From contig NZ_CANLMP010000006.1 in NCBI RefSeq assembly GCF_947492405.1, positions 372,001 through 436,000 on the forward strand: a stretch of DNA of 64,000 bases, written 5' to 3'. How positions within the stretch are numbered: position 1 is the first letter of the stretch; every line of letters starts with the position of its first letter. The position numbers and the translations under genes were made by a program. The DNA comes from an uncultured Aquimarina sp. GTDB lineage: Bacteria; Bacteroidota; Bacteroidia; Flavobacteriales; Flavobacteriaceae. The notes under the pieces are model-generated. The model was not told the origin of the DNA. It searched no databases and worked only from the letters and a program-made list of their open reading frames with translations. Shown piece after piece: positions 42,698-51,464 of the stretch.

Positions 42698-43636
42698 TTA
42701 CTTTCTTACGTTAGGAACACAATTTTCTATTTCTATTTCTATCTGCGTAGATGATATCTTTGATTTATCTATTTCTAAACTGACCAGTAATCCTTTAGAA
42801 TTTATAGGTTTTCTTTGATCAAAAATAAAATTCCCAATACTATAATAAATAGGTTTTTTCTTATATAATTCTACAGTTTGGATTGTATGTGGATGATGAC
42901 CAACAATAACATCAGCTCCAGCATCTATTAGTTGATACGCTTGCTGCTTTTGCAAAATCATTGGTTTCAAAGTATGTTCAGCTCCCCAATGTAGTTGAAT
43001 AATTATAACAGCATTCTCATCCTCAGCTTTCATCTTTTCAATTCTTTCGGCAATAGTATCAATAGACTCTTCGCAAACACAAGGTTGATTTTCTAAAAAT
43101 GTCCAATTCTCTGATGGAACTTGCAAAGATGACAAAAGATATACCTTTCTTGGATAGGTAGTTAAAAGAGTAGGTTGACAAGCTTCTGTTGCATTCATTC
43201 CGAATCCTAAGGGAGTCATATTATATTTCAGGATTTGCTTATGGGTATCAACCAGTCCTTTTCTTCCTTGATCCATCGAATGGTTATTTGCCAAATTAAG
43301 ATGAGTAATCCCATGACTTTCTAATCTTTCCAACCATTCTGGTTCTGCTCTAAAAATAAATTTCTTATGAATTGGCTCTTTTATTTTTGTTGCCGGGCAT
43401 TCCAAATTGGCAACAACAATATCACTTGATAAAAAGATAGCATCTATAGATTCATGAAATAAATCATCCATCCCCTTATGTTTGATCTTTTCTCGTACTC
43501 CTCTATCTAAAAGTAAATCACCTGTAAAAATAATACGAGTGGTTTTGTTTTTATTGCAAGCTGAAAACAAGCCTAACACTAAAACACTTATAAACAAGTA
43601 TTTTATATTCAAAAATATCCATTGGTTACGTCTCAT
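42698..43636 (-). CDS. CapA family lipoprotein (metallophosphatase-like)
   Basis: This 312-residue protein has a lipoprotein signal (YLFISVLVLGLFSAC) and a CapA/PGA_cap metallophosphoesterase-like fold. Motifs are IIFTGDLLLDRGV, VVANLECPAT, HLNLANNHSMDQG, IIQLHWGAEHT, VIVGHHPHTIQ and YSIGNFIFDQ. CapA relatives act in poly-gamma-glutamate or exopolysaccharide handling; the substrate here is unknown. It begins one base after the stop of the DUF3160 gene, so the two are tightly coupled. Confidence 0.85.
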   Translation of the reverse strand: MRRNQWIFLNIKYLFISVLVLGLFSACNKNKTTRIIFTGDLLLDRGVREKIKHKGMDDLFHESIDAIFLSSDIVVANLECPATKIKEPIHKKFIFRAEPEWLERLESHGITHLNLANNHSMDQGRKGLVDTHKQILKYNMTPLGFGMNATEACQPTLLTTYPRKVYLLSSLQVPSENWTFLENQPCVCEESIDTIAERIEKMKAEDENAVIIIQLHWGAEHTLKPMILQKQQAYQLIDAGADVIVGHHPHTIQTVELYKKKPIYYSIGNFIFDQRKPINSKGLLVSLEIDKSKISSTQIEIEIENCVPNVRK

Positions 43637-46090
43637 TTAACAGCCAGAGCTATAAAAAATCTTCTCATTCGATTTGGGCACATCAATAGGGACTATAATC
43701 TCTTTCATCCAATCAAGTAAAGGAGGCGCTTGATTTTTATCTATCATTTCTTGCCACTCTTCATCTGTTAACCTATTCCCCATAGGCACGTGAAACTCGT
43801 GATATCCAAACACGGCGCCTTTAGTAAGATATAAATAGCCTTCTATTTCTACTAAAACATAGATATCATTAACATTCCCTGTTGCAACGTACAAAATACC
43901 TTTGTCTGGATTATTTCCTCCATTGGCTGTATAAATATCAGCAACTACTGCGACGGATTTATCTGGTCCTTCCACATTTTGCCAATCATCAAGATATTGA
44001 TCTTTCTCTTTTACAAGATCTAACGTTAACCATTCAAAGGTGCTACCAATAAGCTCTATTTGAGCATATTCATTATCAGAAAGTTTCTTACCCGCAAGTT
44101 CTTTTTCACTAGCAGAAAGGAGAAACATTGCATTTTCTTTAAGGCTGTTGGTAATTCTAGATATATCTGGATTTATAAGTCTATTTGTTTCTAGAACATT
44201 TTCTGTTAAATTTATTAACTCGATAACAGATTTCCAATACCCTATGTTCGGTTCTACATATCCCACTGTATATGGACTAGGCGGTCCTCCATCTCCACAT
44301 TCTGCAGCCATAGGTTGTTCTGCGTACAATATGGCATCGTGTTTTAACTCTGCCCAAGAAGCTAAAGAAGCGTTCAGGTCTTTTTTACCCCATTGCTCAG
44401 TTTGCATAAAATAGGGGTATTCTTCACTTGATTTCTGAAGATTTAGTAAGCTTTCAATCCATTTATTATAAACCGTTGCATCCCAATTTACATCAGACAT
44501 ACTATCTTGCATTTCTGAAAGTAATTTTGGGTACTCCTCCCAGTTTTCTCCTTCTTTCAATTCTCCTAATAATAAATTCTCTGCTGATTTACTCCCAAAA
44601 GCTGCCATAACATCCAATCCTTTTGGATATGCTCGTTTAGAAACTTCGCTTTTTAAATCCACTAATTCTTGTAGCACCTCATTATCGGACAAATATCGCT
44701 GTGGAATAAAGTTGATCTTATCTACACAACTTCCAGCTTCTTTAGCTTTGATCTTATTCTGTATATCTGCTATTTTTTTTACAATTCCTCTAAAATCTTC
44801 TAAAGAATCTTGTTTTGATAAAAGATTTTCAAGTAAAAAATCCTGCTTCTCTAATATTTCTACCAAATCCAAAAAAGAAACATTGTCAGGCTGTCCGATG
44901 ATAAAATTAATAGGCTCCATAATAGCCTTATAGCTCTTTAATACTTTTTCATCATTCTTTAAAACGGAAGCACTTAAAATTGCTCGTGTTAGTTGTGCAT
45001 CATTATCAAGACAAAAAGGAGCGGTTTGTAACCACATCATAGCTTTAAAATAACGCTTCAATGATTCAGTCCTAGTGTAATGTCCTCTAGGTTTAAACAA
45101 ACTATACGGAAATGCAACTTGCTTGTATTCTAGAAACTCAGAATTAGTATCTTCTGCATTTTCAATAGCCAAGAGTTCAGCTTCATAATATTTCTCATAG
45201 CCAGCAGGAACCGTAACTTTTTCTAAAGTCAAAATAGAATACGCAATTGCATAATACGTCTCATTGAATTTAGCTATATCTAATGCAGATGTTTCACTAC
45301 TAGCAGTGTTAATATCACGCATTTGTTTCATCATAGATTTACATATTCCAGAAAGTAATGGAATGAATTTATCTTCTTCAACTGTTCTTAGTATATATCC
45401 AAAATACATATGAAACAATTGCATATACATATCGGTAGTTACAAAATTAGGAAACTGCTGATAGTCGTTTTGTTCGTATACATGAAACAATTGAATATTG
45501 GTATTAGGAACAATCGCAAACCCATTTTTACCAAGCATACTCATAAGTTGCTTATCAACTGATTCTAATTGGAATAAGTTAACAATATTATCAAGATTTG
45601 GTTTTTTATGATTCGAAGTACTTAAAAAATTCTTCTTCTTTAATTCTTCTTCTCTTTTTTTAAGCTTATCAATAAATTTTATTTCTTCTGAAGTATATGA
45701 TATAGGTACAATATTTGTCCCCTCTTTATCGTCATTCCAATACTTTTCTTCCATACGATCATCATACCAACTAGTAGTCCCAAAAACCCCTCTTAAATCA
45801 GCTTTCATAAAACAATACCCTTTCTTGGCTGCATAACTATTACGCAATATTCTGATATCAGAAAGGTTCAATTGAGAAATATCCATTGACATATCAATAT
45901 CCTGATTCAATTGTTCGACATCAAGAATACCATTAACAAAAGGATTAATTGTATTAGGGTTTGCTTCGGTTATTTTTTCTTCTTGTACAATTTTAACCTC
46001 ATTAGTGGGCTTTTCTACTATTTCTGTTTTCTTCTTATCACCACATCCTAATAGTGAAAGTGATAAAGAAAATATGATGATTTTTTTCAT
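43637..46090 (-). CDS. DUF3160 domain lipoprotein
   Basis: This 817-residue protein has a lipoprotein signal (MKKIIIFSLSLSLLGC) and a Lys/Glu-rich linker, then a long helical DUF3160 region. Landmarks are NGFAIVPNTNIQLFHVYEQN, FPNFVTTDMYMQLFHMYFGY and, near the end, VVADIYTANGGNNPDKGILY and VPMGNRLTDEEWQEM. It also has the KAMMWLQTAPFCLDNDAQL segment. Function of the family is unknown. The protein should sit in the periplasm or on the surface. It is encoded between the FG-GAP lipoprotein (34-base gap) and CapA (no gap), forming a three-gene envelope operon. Confidence 0.8.
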   Translation of the reverse strand: MKKIIIFSLSLSLLGCGDKKKTEIVEKPTNEVKIVQEEKITEANPNTINPFVNGILDVEQLNQDIDMSMDISQLNLSDIRILRNSYAAKKGYCFMKADLRGVFGTTSWYDDRMEEKYWNDDKEGTNIVPISYTSEEIKFIDKLKKREEELKKKNFLSTSNHKKPNLDNIVNLFQLESVDKQLMSMLGKNGFAIVPNTNIQLFHVYEQNDYQQFPNFVTTDMYMQLFHMYFGYILRTVEEDKFIPLLSGICKSMMKQMRDINTASSETSALDIAKFNETYYAIAYSILTLEKVTVPAGYEKYYEAELLAIENAEDTNSEFLEYKQVAFPYSLFKPRGHYTRTESLKRYFKAMMWLQTAPFCLDNDAQLTRAILSASVLKNDEKVLKSYKAIMEPINFIIGQPDNVSFLDLVEILEKQDFLLENLLSKQDSLEDFRGIVKKIADIQNKIKAKEAGSCVDKINFIPQRYLSDNEVLQELVDLKSEVSKRAYPKGLDVMAAFGSKSAENLLLGELKEGENWEEYPKLLSEMQDSMSDVNWDATVYNKWIESLLNLQKSSEEYPYFMQTEQWGKKDLNASLASWAELKHDAILYAEQPMAAECGDGGPPSPYTVGYVEPNIGYWKSVIELINLTENVLETNRLINPDISRITNSLKENAMFLLSASEKELAGKKLSDNEYAQIELIGSTFEWLTLDLVKEKDQYLDDWQNVEGPDKSVAVVADIYTANGGNNPDKGILYVATGNVNDIYVLVEIEGYLYLTKGAVFGYHEFHVPMGNRLTDEEWQEMIDKNQAPPLLDWMKEIIVPIDVPKSNEKIFYSSGC

Positions 46091-46124
46091 AAGAAATTGA
46101 TCTAATATTGTAGTTTATTTTTTG

Positions 46125-46685
46125 CTAACGTAACATATTAATTGCAGTGATACTATCCATTTCTCTTCCTAGATATCTCACAAATTCTAATCCGAATCTA
46201 CGCCATCTATATTCTGCCACTAAAAAAGCACCTAGTTTCTCTCGTTCTACACTCCTGATAATTGCTTCTTCTTCTTTGTGAAAATTAAAATCTACTAATG
46301 GTTGTCCTAAGGCAGATCCTAACCATAAAGGCCGAACATAGCCTTTATAATTCTTAAAAATAAAAAGACGCTTTCTAACTACAGAATCAAATCGGGTTTT
46401 TTTAATAACACCAACCATTGCATCCTTTTTTCCATTATTATCAATATCGCCAACATGAAATTGATATACAGGATATGGTAGTTCCCAAATATCTATTAGA
46501 CTATCTGTTTTAATTGCAAGATTATATAAAGAATCATTTTGTTTCTCTAAAGAAAAACCTCCTTTACTAATGCTTTCTTTATGTTTCTTTTGGCTACAAC
46601 CTATACATAAAAACACAATCAACATTATGCAAAGTTTAAATTGACTTTTAACTAAATCACAGAAAAAGATCAATTTACAAAGCAT
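46125..46685 (-). CDS. Small lipoprotein with FG-GAP/VCBS-like calcium motif
   Basis: This 186-residue protein has a hydrophobic lipoprotein-type N-terminus ending in IMLIVFLCIGCS. The start at 46685 leaves an unusually long n-region, so the ATG at 46625 is a possible alternative. The mature part has YQFHVGDIDNNGKKDAMVGV, a DxDxNGxxD calcium-binding loop of FG-GAP/VCBS repeats, then RLFIFKNYKGYVRPLWLGSA. A single repeat is seen. It precedes DUF3160 on the same strand and follows pssA by 11 bases. Function unknown. Confidence 0.6.
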   Translation of the reverse strand: MLCKLIFFCDLVKSQFKLCIMLIVFLCIGCSQKKHKESISKGGFSLEKQNDSLYNLAIKTDSLIDIWELPYPVYQFHVGDIDNNGKKDAMVGVIKKTRFDSVVRKRLFIFKNYKGYVRPLWLGSALGQPLVDFNFHKEEEAIIRSVEREKLGAFLVAEYRWRRFGLEFVRYLGREMDSITAINMLR

Positions 46686-46696
46686 GGAATTAACTA

Positions 46697-47461
46697 TTAT
46701 GATTTTTCTTTAAAAACCATTGACATTATCACGTATAACAATATCACACATGGTATTGCTAAAAACTTAAGCACTATTAACAGCACAATGGTGAGAAACA
46801 AAAAAATATACCTCACCTTATTTTCGGCAAATCCCCAAGTTTTGAATTTAAGCGCAAACAATGGAATTTCGGCATTTAACAAATAGCAACTTACTAGTGT
46901 TAAACCTGTCAAAAACCAAGGATTTAATATTATATCAGAGATCCACACTTCTGTTTGAAACTGAAGAATTAAGGGCAGACTTAATATAAGTAAAGTATTT
47001 GCAGGTGTGGGCAAACCAATAAAAGATGTGGTTTGTCGTGTATCTATATTAAATTTAGCCAGTCGATATGCAGAAGCCAATGTAATAAGCAATCCAATTA
47101 ATGGTAAATAGTTTAAACCAAAACTGCTAAGAACAAACTCAAAATAGTCTATTTGACTTGAGCCTTCAGAAATTACTTGATAAGGAAACCCAAAAACTTT
47201 AGATAACATCTGAAACATCACTATTCCTGGCACCAATCCACTAGTCACCATATCTGCTAGAGAATCTAATTGTAATCCTAACTCACTCTGTACGTTTAAA
47301 ATTCTAGCGGCAAAACCATCAAAAAAATCGAAACCAATACCAAGTACTACAAAAAGCGCCGCCAATTCTAAAGCTCCCTGAACTGCAAAAATAGTAGCAA
47401 TGCATCCGCAAAAGAGATTAAGTAGCGTAATTATATTAGGGATTTGCTTTTTAAGCTGCAT
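46697..47461 (-). CDS. pssA: CDP-diacylglycerol-serine O-phosphatidyltransferase
   Basis: This 254-residue integral membrane protein has the CDP-alcohol phosphotransferase motif DGFAARILNVQSELGLQLDS followed by LAD (DGxxAR-x8-G-x3-D-x3-D), holding the metal-binding Asp residues. The N-terminus QLKKQIPNIITLLNLFCGC matches bacterial type II PssA. It makes phosphatidylserine, precursor of phosphatidylethanolamine, in the inner membrane. It is the first gene of the minus-strand run that continues into the lipoprotein genes. Confidence 0.92.
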   Translation of the reverse strand: MQLKKQIPNIITLLNLFCGCIATIFAVQGALELAALFVVLGIGFDFFDGFAARILNVQSELGLQLDSLADMVTSGLVPGIVMFQMLSKVFGFPYQVISEGSSQIDYFEFVLSSFGLNYLPLIGLLITLASAYRLAKFNIDTRQTTSFIGLPTPANTLLILSLPLILQFQTEVWISDIILNPWFLTGLTLVSCYLLNAEIPLFALKFKTWGFAENKVRYIFLFLTIVLLIVLKFLAIPCVILLYVIMSMVFKEKS

Positions 47462-47579
47462 ATGGTGTGATTTTTGTGTAAAAATAACAAACTATTTTTG
47501 TCTATTAACATAGCCTGCACAATATGAAATCGCAAATAAAGTTTATCATGTTGAAAAATAGTAAGATATTTGTGAAAAA

Positions 47580-48677
47580 TTGCTTGGATTGAAAAGAATT
47601 ATAATTGTTTTACTTTTTCTAACTGTATCAATCTCTTCGGCACAGACTAGAAAATATTCTAATGAATTTCTAAACATTGGTGTTGATGCTGGTGCTTTAG
47701 GTATGGCTAATGCTGTGGTCGCTTCTTCTGGAGATGTAAATTCCGGATATTGGAATCCCGCTGGGTTAATTCATCTAGAGGATAATCAAGTATCTTTTAT
47801 GCATGCAGCGTATTTTGCTAATATTGCTAATTATGACTATTTAGCTTTTGCAATGCCACTCGATGAAAAAAGCGCCATTGCTCTCTCTTTAATTAGATTT
47901 GGGGTAGATGACATACTAGATACTACGAGTTTAGTAGATGCTGATGGAAATATTGATTATACTAGAATCAACTTATTTTCTGCTGCAGATTATGCTTTTA
48001 CATTTTCGTACTCAAGAAAATTACCTATTGAGGGATTAAGTTATGGAGCGAATGCAAAAGTAATCCGAAGAGTCATAGGTGATTTTGCTTCGTCCTGGGG
48101 ATTTGGCCTTGATGCAGCATTACAATATCAGAAAAACAATTGGCAATTTGGAATTATGGTAAGGGATATTACTACTACATTTAATGCATGGAGTGTAGAG
48201 GATTTTGCCATTGGGGATCTTAATGGTGATGGCATTCCTGATGAAGATCAAATACCACAAATTAGAGATCAGGAATTACCAGAAACTACTGAAATAACCA
48301 TCCCAAAATTACAATTTGGTGCTGCAAGAAAATTTGACTTAGGTAAAAATATTGGATTAAATACAGAATTAGACATGATTGTTCGTTTTGCAGAAACAAA
48401 TGATATCATTTCCTCTTCTGCTATGAGTATTACCCCTGCTTTCGGTTTTGAATTAGATTATGCAAAAATTGTTTACTTACGTGGAGGTGTTGGTAATTTT
48501 CAGAATATAGAGCAGTTTGATGGATCTGACAATGTAGGTTTCCAACCTAATTTTGGAATAGGTTTTCAATACAAAGGAATTCAAGTGGATTACGCACTAA
48601 CGGATATTGGAGATCAAAGTGCTGCAATTTATTCTAATGTATTTTCAATTAAGGTAGACTGGAGTGTCTTTAGATAG
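47580..48677 (+). CDS. PorV/PorQ-like outer-membrane beta-barrel protein
   Basis: This 365-residue protein has a signal peptide (LKRIIIVLLFLTVSISSAQ). Two TTG codons (47580 and 47589) are possible starts, with no ATG at the signal. The mature protein begins KYSNEFLNIGVDAGALGMAN and continues with SSGDVNSGYWNPAGL, the entry strands of the PorV/PorQ/FadL-like barrel family associated with type IX secretion. GDLNGDGIPDEDQ is a calcium-binding-like loop. PorV shuttles T9SS cargo to the attachment complex; this may be a paralogue (PorV2-like). It is monocistronic. Confidence 0.75.
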   Translation: MLGLKRIIIVLLFLTVSISSAQTRKYSNEFLNIGVDAGALGMANAVVASSGDVNSGYWNPAGLIHLEDNQVSFMHAAYFANIANYDYLAFAMPLDEKSAIALSLIRFGVDDILDTTSLVDADGNIDYTRINLFSAADYAFTFSYSRKLPIEGLSYGANAKVIRRVIGDFASSWGFGLDAALQYQKNNWQFGIMVRDITTTFNAWSVEDFAIGDLNGDGIPDEDQIPQIRDQELPETTEITIPKLQFGAARKFDLGKNIGLNTELDMIVRFAETNDIISSSAMSITPAFGFELDYAKIVYLRGGVGNFQNIEQFDGSDNVGFQPNFGIGFQYKGIQVDYALTDIGDQSAAIYSNVFSIKVDWSVFR

Positions 48678-48720
48678 ATACATAAAATCATTACATTTTT
48701 TAGTTTAGGTTCTAAGTATT

Positions 48721-48749
48721 GTAACGAAATAAGTTTATTTTCGTTATTA
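48721..48749 (+). promoter_or_regulatory. Weak ECF-like promoter before lnt
   Basis: GTAAC (48721-48725) is followed after 16 bases by CGTTATTA (48742-48749). The arrangement matches the sites at 53.9-59.5 kb except for CGTT in place of CGTC and G in place of A after GTAAC. The predicted start is about 15 bases before the lnt ATG. Confidence 0.35.
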
Positions 48750-48766
48750 AGACAGAACACTCTTAT

Positions 48767-50347
48767 ATGAAGAATATCCTACTCGCTATTTCATCCGGTT
48801 TGTTACTTGCAATTGGCTGGCCGACCTATGGTTTCCCGCTATTTCTATTTTTTGGTTTTGTTCCACTACTAATTACTGAACACAAAATACGTTATAACAA
48901 ATTCCATAAGAGTCAGGTATTTGGCTTAGCATTTCTTGCACTTTTTATTTGGAATATGATCACTACCTGGTGGATTTATAACTCTACTCCTTTTGGAATG
49001 TGGTTTGCAGAAATTGTGAATAGTTTGCTAATGGCATTGGTATTTCTAATCTATCATATAATCGCCAGAAAAGCATCATTTACTATTGGAACTATTTTTC
49101 TCATATGTATATGGATGAGTTTCGAATACTTGCATCTACAATGGCAGTTTTCTTGGCCTTGGCTTAATTTAGGCAATGGATTTGCTAATTTTACTTCTTG
49201 GATACAATGGTATGAATACACTGGTACCTTTGGAGGAACTCTATGGATATGGATTGTAAATATCGGTATCTATAAAAGTGTGTTACTTTTTATAGAACAT
49301 AAAGATAAATCGATCTTATATCGATCAGCAATACGAAATGGATTGATTATACTTATTCCTATTTTAATTTCTTTGATTATCCTGAAAACCTATGAAGAAG
49401 ATGGTCAAGACATAGAAGTTTTAATTTTGCAACCAAATATAAACCCTTATACTGAAAAATATAACACTACGGATGATCGTGTGGGATCACTATTAAGCTC
49501 TCTTACTGCATCAGAGATTAGTGACAATACAGATTTTATTATTGCACCAGAAACTGTTTTTGCTGATAACAATAGATTAAAAAACTTTCAGAGTTCTATT
49601 GCCAAAAAAACAGCTTTAAGTATTATCAACAAGTACCCAAAAGCAAATTTCTTATCTGGTATTTCATTAATCGATGTGTTCCGGGATCCATCAAAAGTTC
49701 ATTCACAAACAAATGAACATAAAAGTGGTGTATTTTATGATGATTATAATTCTGCATTCTTAGTAAGACCAGACGGAACCGATGAACTGTATCACAAAAG
49801 TAAATTGGTAGTCGGTGTAGAAAATTTTCCATATCAAAGTGTTTTTAAACCAATTGTTGGAGACGCCATGATTGATTTGGGCGGTACAGTCGCAAAAAAA
49901 ACTACCCAATCTGATCGTGAAGTATTCTTTACAAAAGAAGGAATTGGTGCAGGACCAATTATATGCTACGAAAGCGTGTATGGTGAATTCGTATCAGGTT
50001 ATGTAAGAAATAAGGCCGATTTTCTAGCTATTATAACTAATGATGCGTGGTGGGGAGTCACACAAGGACACAAACAACATTTGGCATATGCAAAATTCAG
50101 AGCTATCGAAACGCGAAGAAGTATTGCAAGAAGTGCGAATACCGGAGTCTCTGCGATCATCGATCAAACCGGAACTATTGTTTCGTCTCTTGGATATAAT
50201 GAACAAGGAGCACTAAAAGGTACCTTAAAAACTAATGATAAAATAACCTTTTATGTAAAAGCTGGAGATTATCTTGCAAGAGTTGCCATTTTTCTCATGA
50301 TTTTTATTTTTCTGTTTTCCATCACTAGACGAAGAAAGAAAATATAA
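48767..50347 (+). CDS. lnt: Apolipoprotein N-acyltransferase
   Basis: This 526-residue protein has about six N-terminal transmembrane helices and a periplasmic nitrilase domain. The catalytic triad is E262 (FIIAPETVF), K344 (LYHKSKLVVGVE) and C400 (GPIICYESVYGEF). WMSFEYLHLQWQFSWPWLNL in the membrane part is the usual Lnt signature. It adds the third acyl chain to lipoproteins, which matters for the many lipoproteins encoded here. A C-terminal TM ends in RRRKK. Confidence 0.92.
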   Translation: MKNILLAISSGLLLAIGWPTYGFPLFLFFGFVPLLITEHKIRYNKFHKSQVFGLAFLALFIWNMITTWWIYNSTPFGMWFAEIVNSLLMALVFLIYHIIARKASFTIGTIFLICIWMSFEYLHLQWQFSWPWLNLGNGFANFTSWIQWYEYTGTFGGTLWIWIVNIGIYKSVLLFIEHKDKSILYRSAIRNGLIILIPILISLIILKTYEEDGQDIEVLILQPNINPYTEKYNTTDDRVGSLLSSLTASEISDNTDFIIAPETVFADNNRLKNFQSSIAKKTALSIINKYPKANFLSGISLIDVFRDPSKVHSQTNEHKSGVFYDDYNSAFLVRPDGTDELYHKSKLVVGVENFPYQSVFKPIVGDAMIDLGGTVAKKTTQSDREVFFTKEGIGAGPIICYESVYGEFVSGYVRNKADFLAIITNDAWWGVTQGHKQHLAYAKFRAIETRRSIARSANTGVSAIIDQTGTIVSSLGYNEQGALKGTLKTNDKITFYVKAGDYLARVAIFLMIFIFLFSITRRRKKI

Positions 50348-50376
50348 TTTTTCATATAGCGTACAAAATATTTATT

Positions 50377-51411
50377 ATGAAATTCTTGCCTATTATAACA
50401 TTCCTCGCATCTATCTCTTTATTTTCTCAAACTGAATATTTTATCGAAGATTTTTCTGATGAGTATTATGGGAAAGTTTATGTTAATCAAGGATTCGAAA
50501 ATGAAGTTTTTAAACAAGGAAAAATAATTATTTACAAAAAGAAAACTAAAAAAGAGATCATCAAAATTAATTCTGAAGAACTAGCTTTTGAGCATAATGA
50601 AAAGGGAGCTATCAAAACCAATACTCTTCAATTACCCTATGGAGAGCAGAGTGTATTGATCTATGAGGATTTTAATTTTGACAATATAAAAGACCTTGCG
50701 ATTCAGGATGGACAATTTAGTTGTTACCATGGACCATCGTATCAGATTTATTTAGGTAAGACAAACGGTTTTACTCATAGCCCAGAATTTACACAACTTG
50801 CTCAAGAATATTGCGGAATGTTTCAGGTTGATTATGAAACTAAAAAAATATTCACTAGGACCAAAAGCGGTTGTTGTTGGCATCAATTTTCAGAATATAT
50901 TATCGAAAATGATCTCCCAAAAGTCATTCTCATTTCTGAAGAAGGATCTGGTATGAGTACTACAGGATACACATTTGATACGGTAGAAAAAAGATGGAAT
51001 GGCTCAATTATGGTAAAAACGGTAAGTAAAAAATTATTGATTGAAGATATCGAGGAATCTATATTATTACGCTTTTTGTTAGAAAAAAACTCAAAGGAAG
51101 TAGTTCTTTTTACATCAGAAATAGACAAACTTAATTATGTATTCACTAATAAAGATGGTGAAATAGAGTTTGATTATGCCGTGGAAAATAGCGATCCTAC
51201 ATTCACTTTATCAGAAACAAATACCGAAATATCTTTAACCTTCAAAAATCTAGATGCTACGTATAAAATTTATAAGAACAAAAATGACCATAGTATGTGG
51301 ATATCCGTAACCATAGGTACAAAAAGCTATTACAACAAAGCAGATGCAGAGAGTATTCAGGGGAAACTCAGTGTTTTAAAATCCAAAAATCTTCGAAACG
51401 TAACTAATTAA
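50377..51411 (+). CDS. Exported protein, possibly XAC2610-related
   Basis: This 344-residue protein has a signal peptide (MKFLPIITFLASISLFSQ). The middle has LIYEDFNFDNIKDLAIQDGQ, then YQIYLGKTNGFTHSPEFTQL and RTKSGCCWHQFSEYII. The order DFNFDxxxDLAI, then a YxIY strand and an FTxSPEFTQL-like turn recalls the XAC2610-type beta-propeller fragments, some of which act as periplasmic immunity proteins. That link is tentative. Cys pairs in SCYHGP and SGCCWHQ suggest disulfides. It follows lnt by 29 bases and may be co-transcribed. Confidence 0.55.
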   Translation: MKFLPIITFLASISLFSQTEYFIEDFSDEYYGKVYVNQGFENEVFKQGKIIIYKKKTKKEIIKINSEELAFEHNEKGAIKTNTLQLPYGEQSVLIYEDFNFDNIKDLAIQDGQFSCYHGPSYQIYLGKTNGFTHSPEFTQLAQEYCGMFQVDYETKKIFTRTKSGCCWHQFSEYIIENDLPKVILISEEGSGMSTTGYTFDTVEKRWNGSIMVKTVSKKLLIEDIEESILLRFLLEKNSKEVVLFTSEIDKLNYVFTNKDGEIEFDYAVENSDPTFTLSETNTEISLTFKNLDATYKIYKNKNDHSMWISVTIGTKSYYNKADAESIQGKLSVLKSKNLRNVTN

Positions 51412-51464
51412 GTAAATCACATTTCTATCTGTAGTTAATTCTTCGTTTCTTTACATCTTAAATT

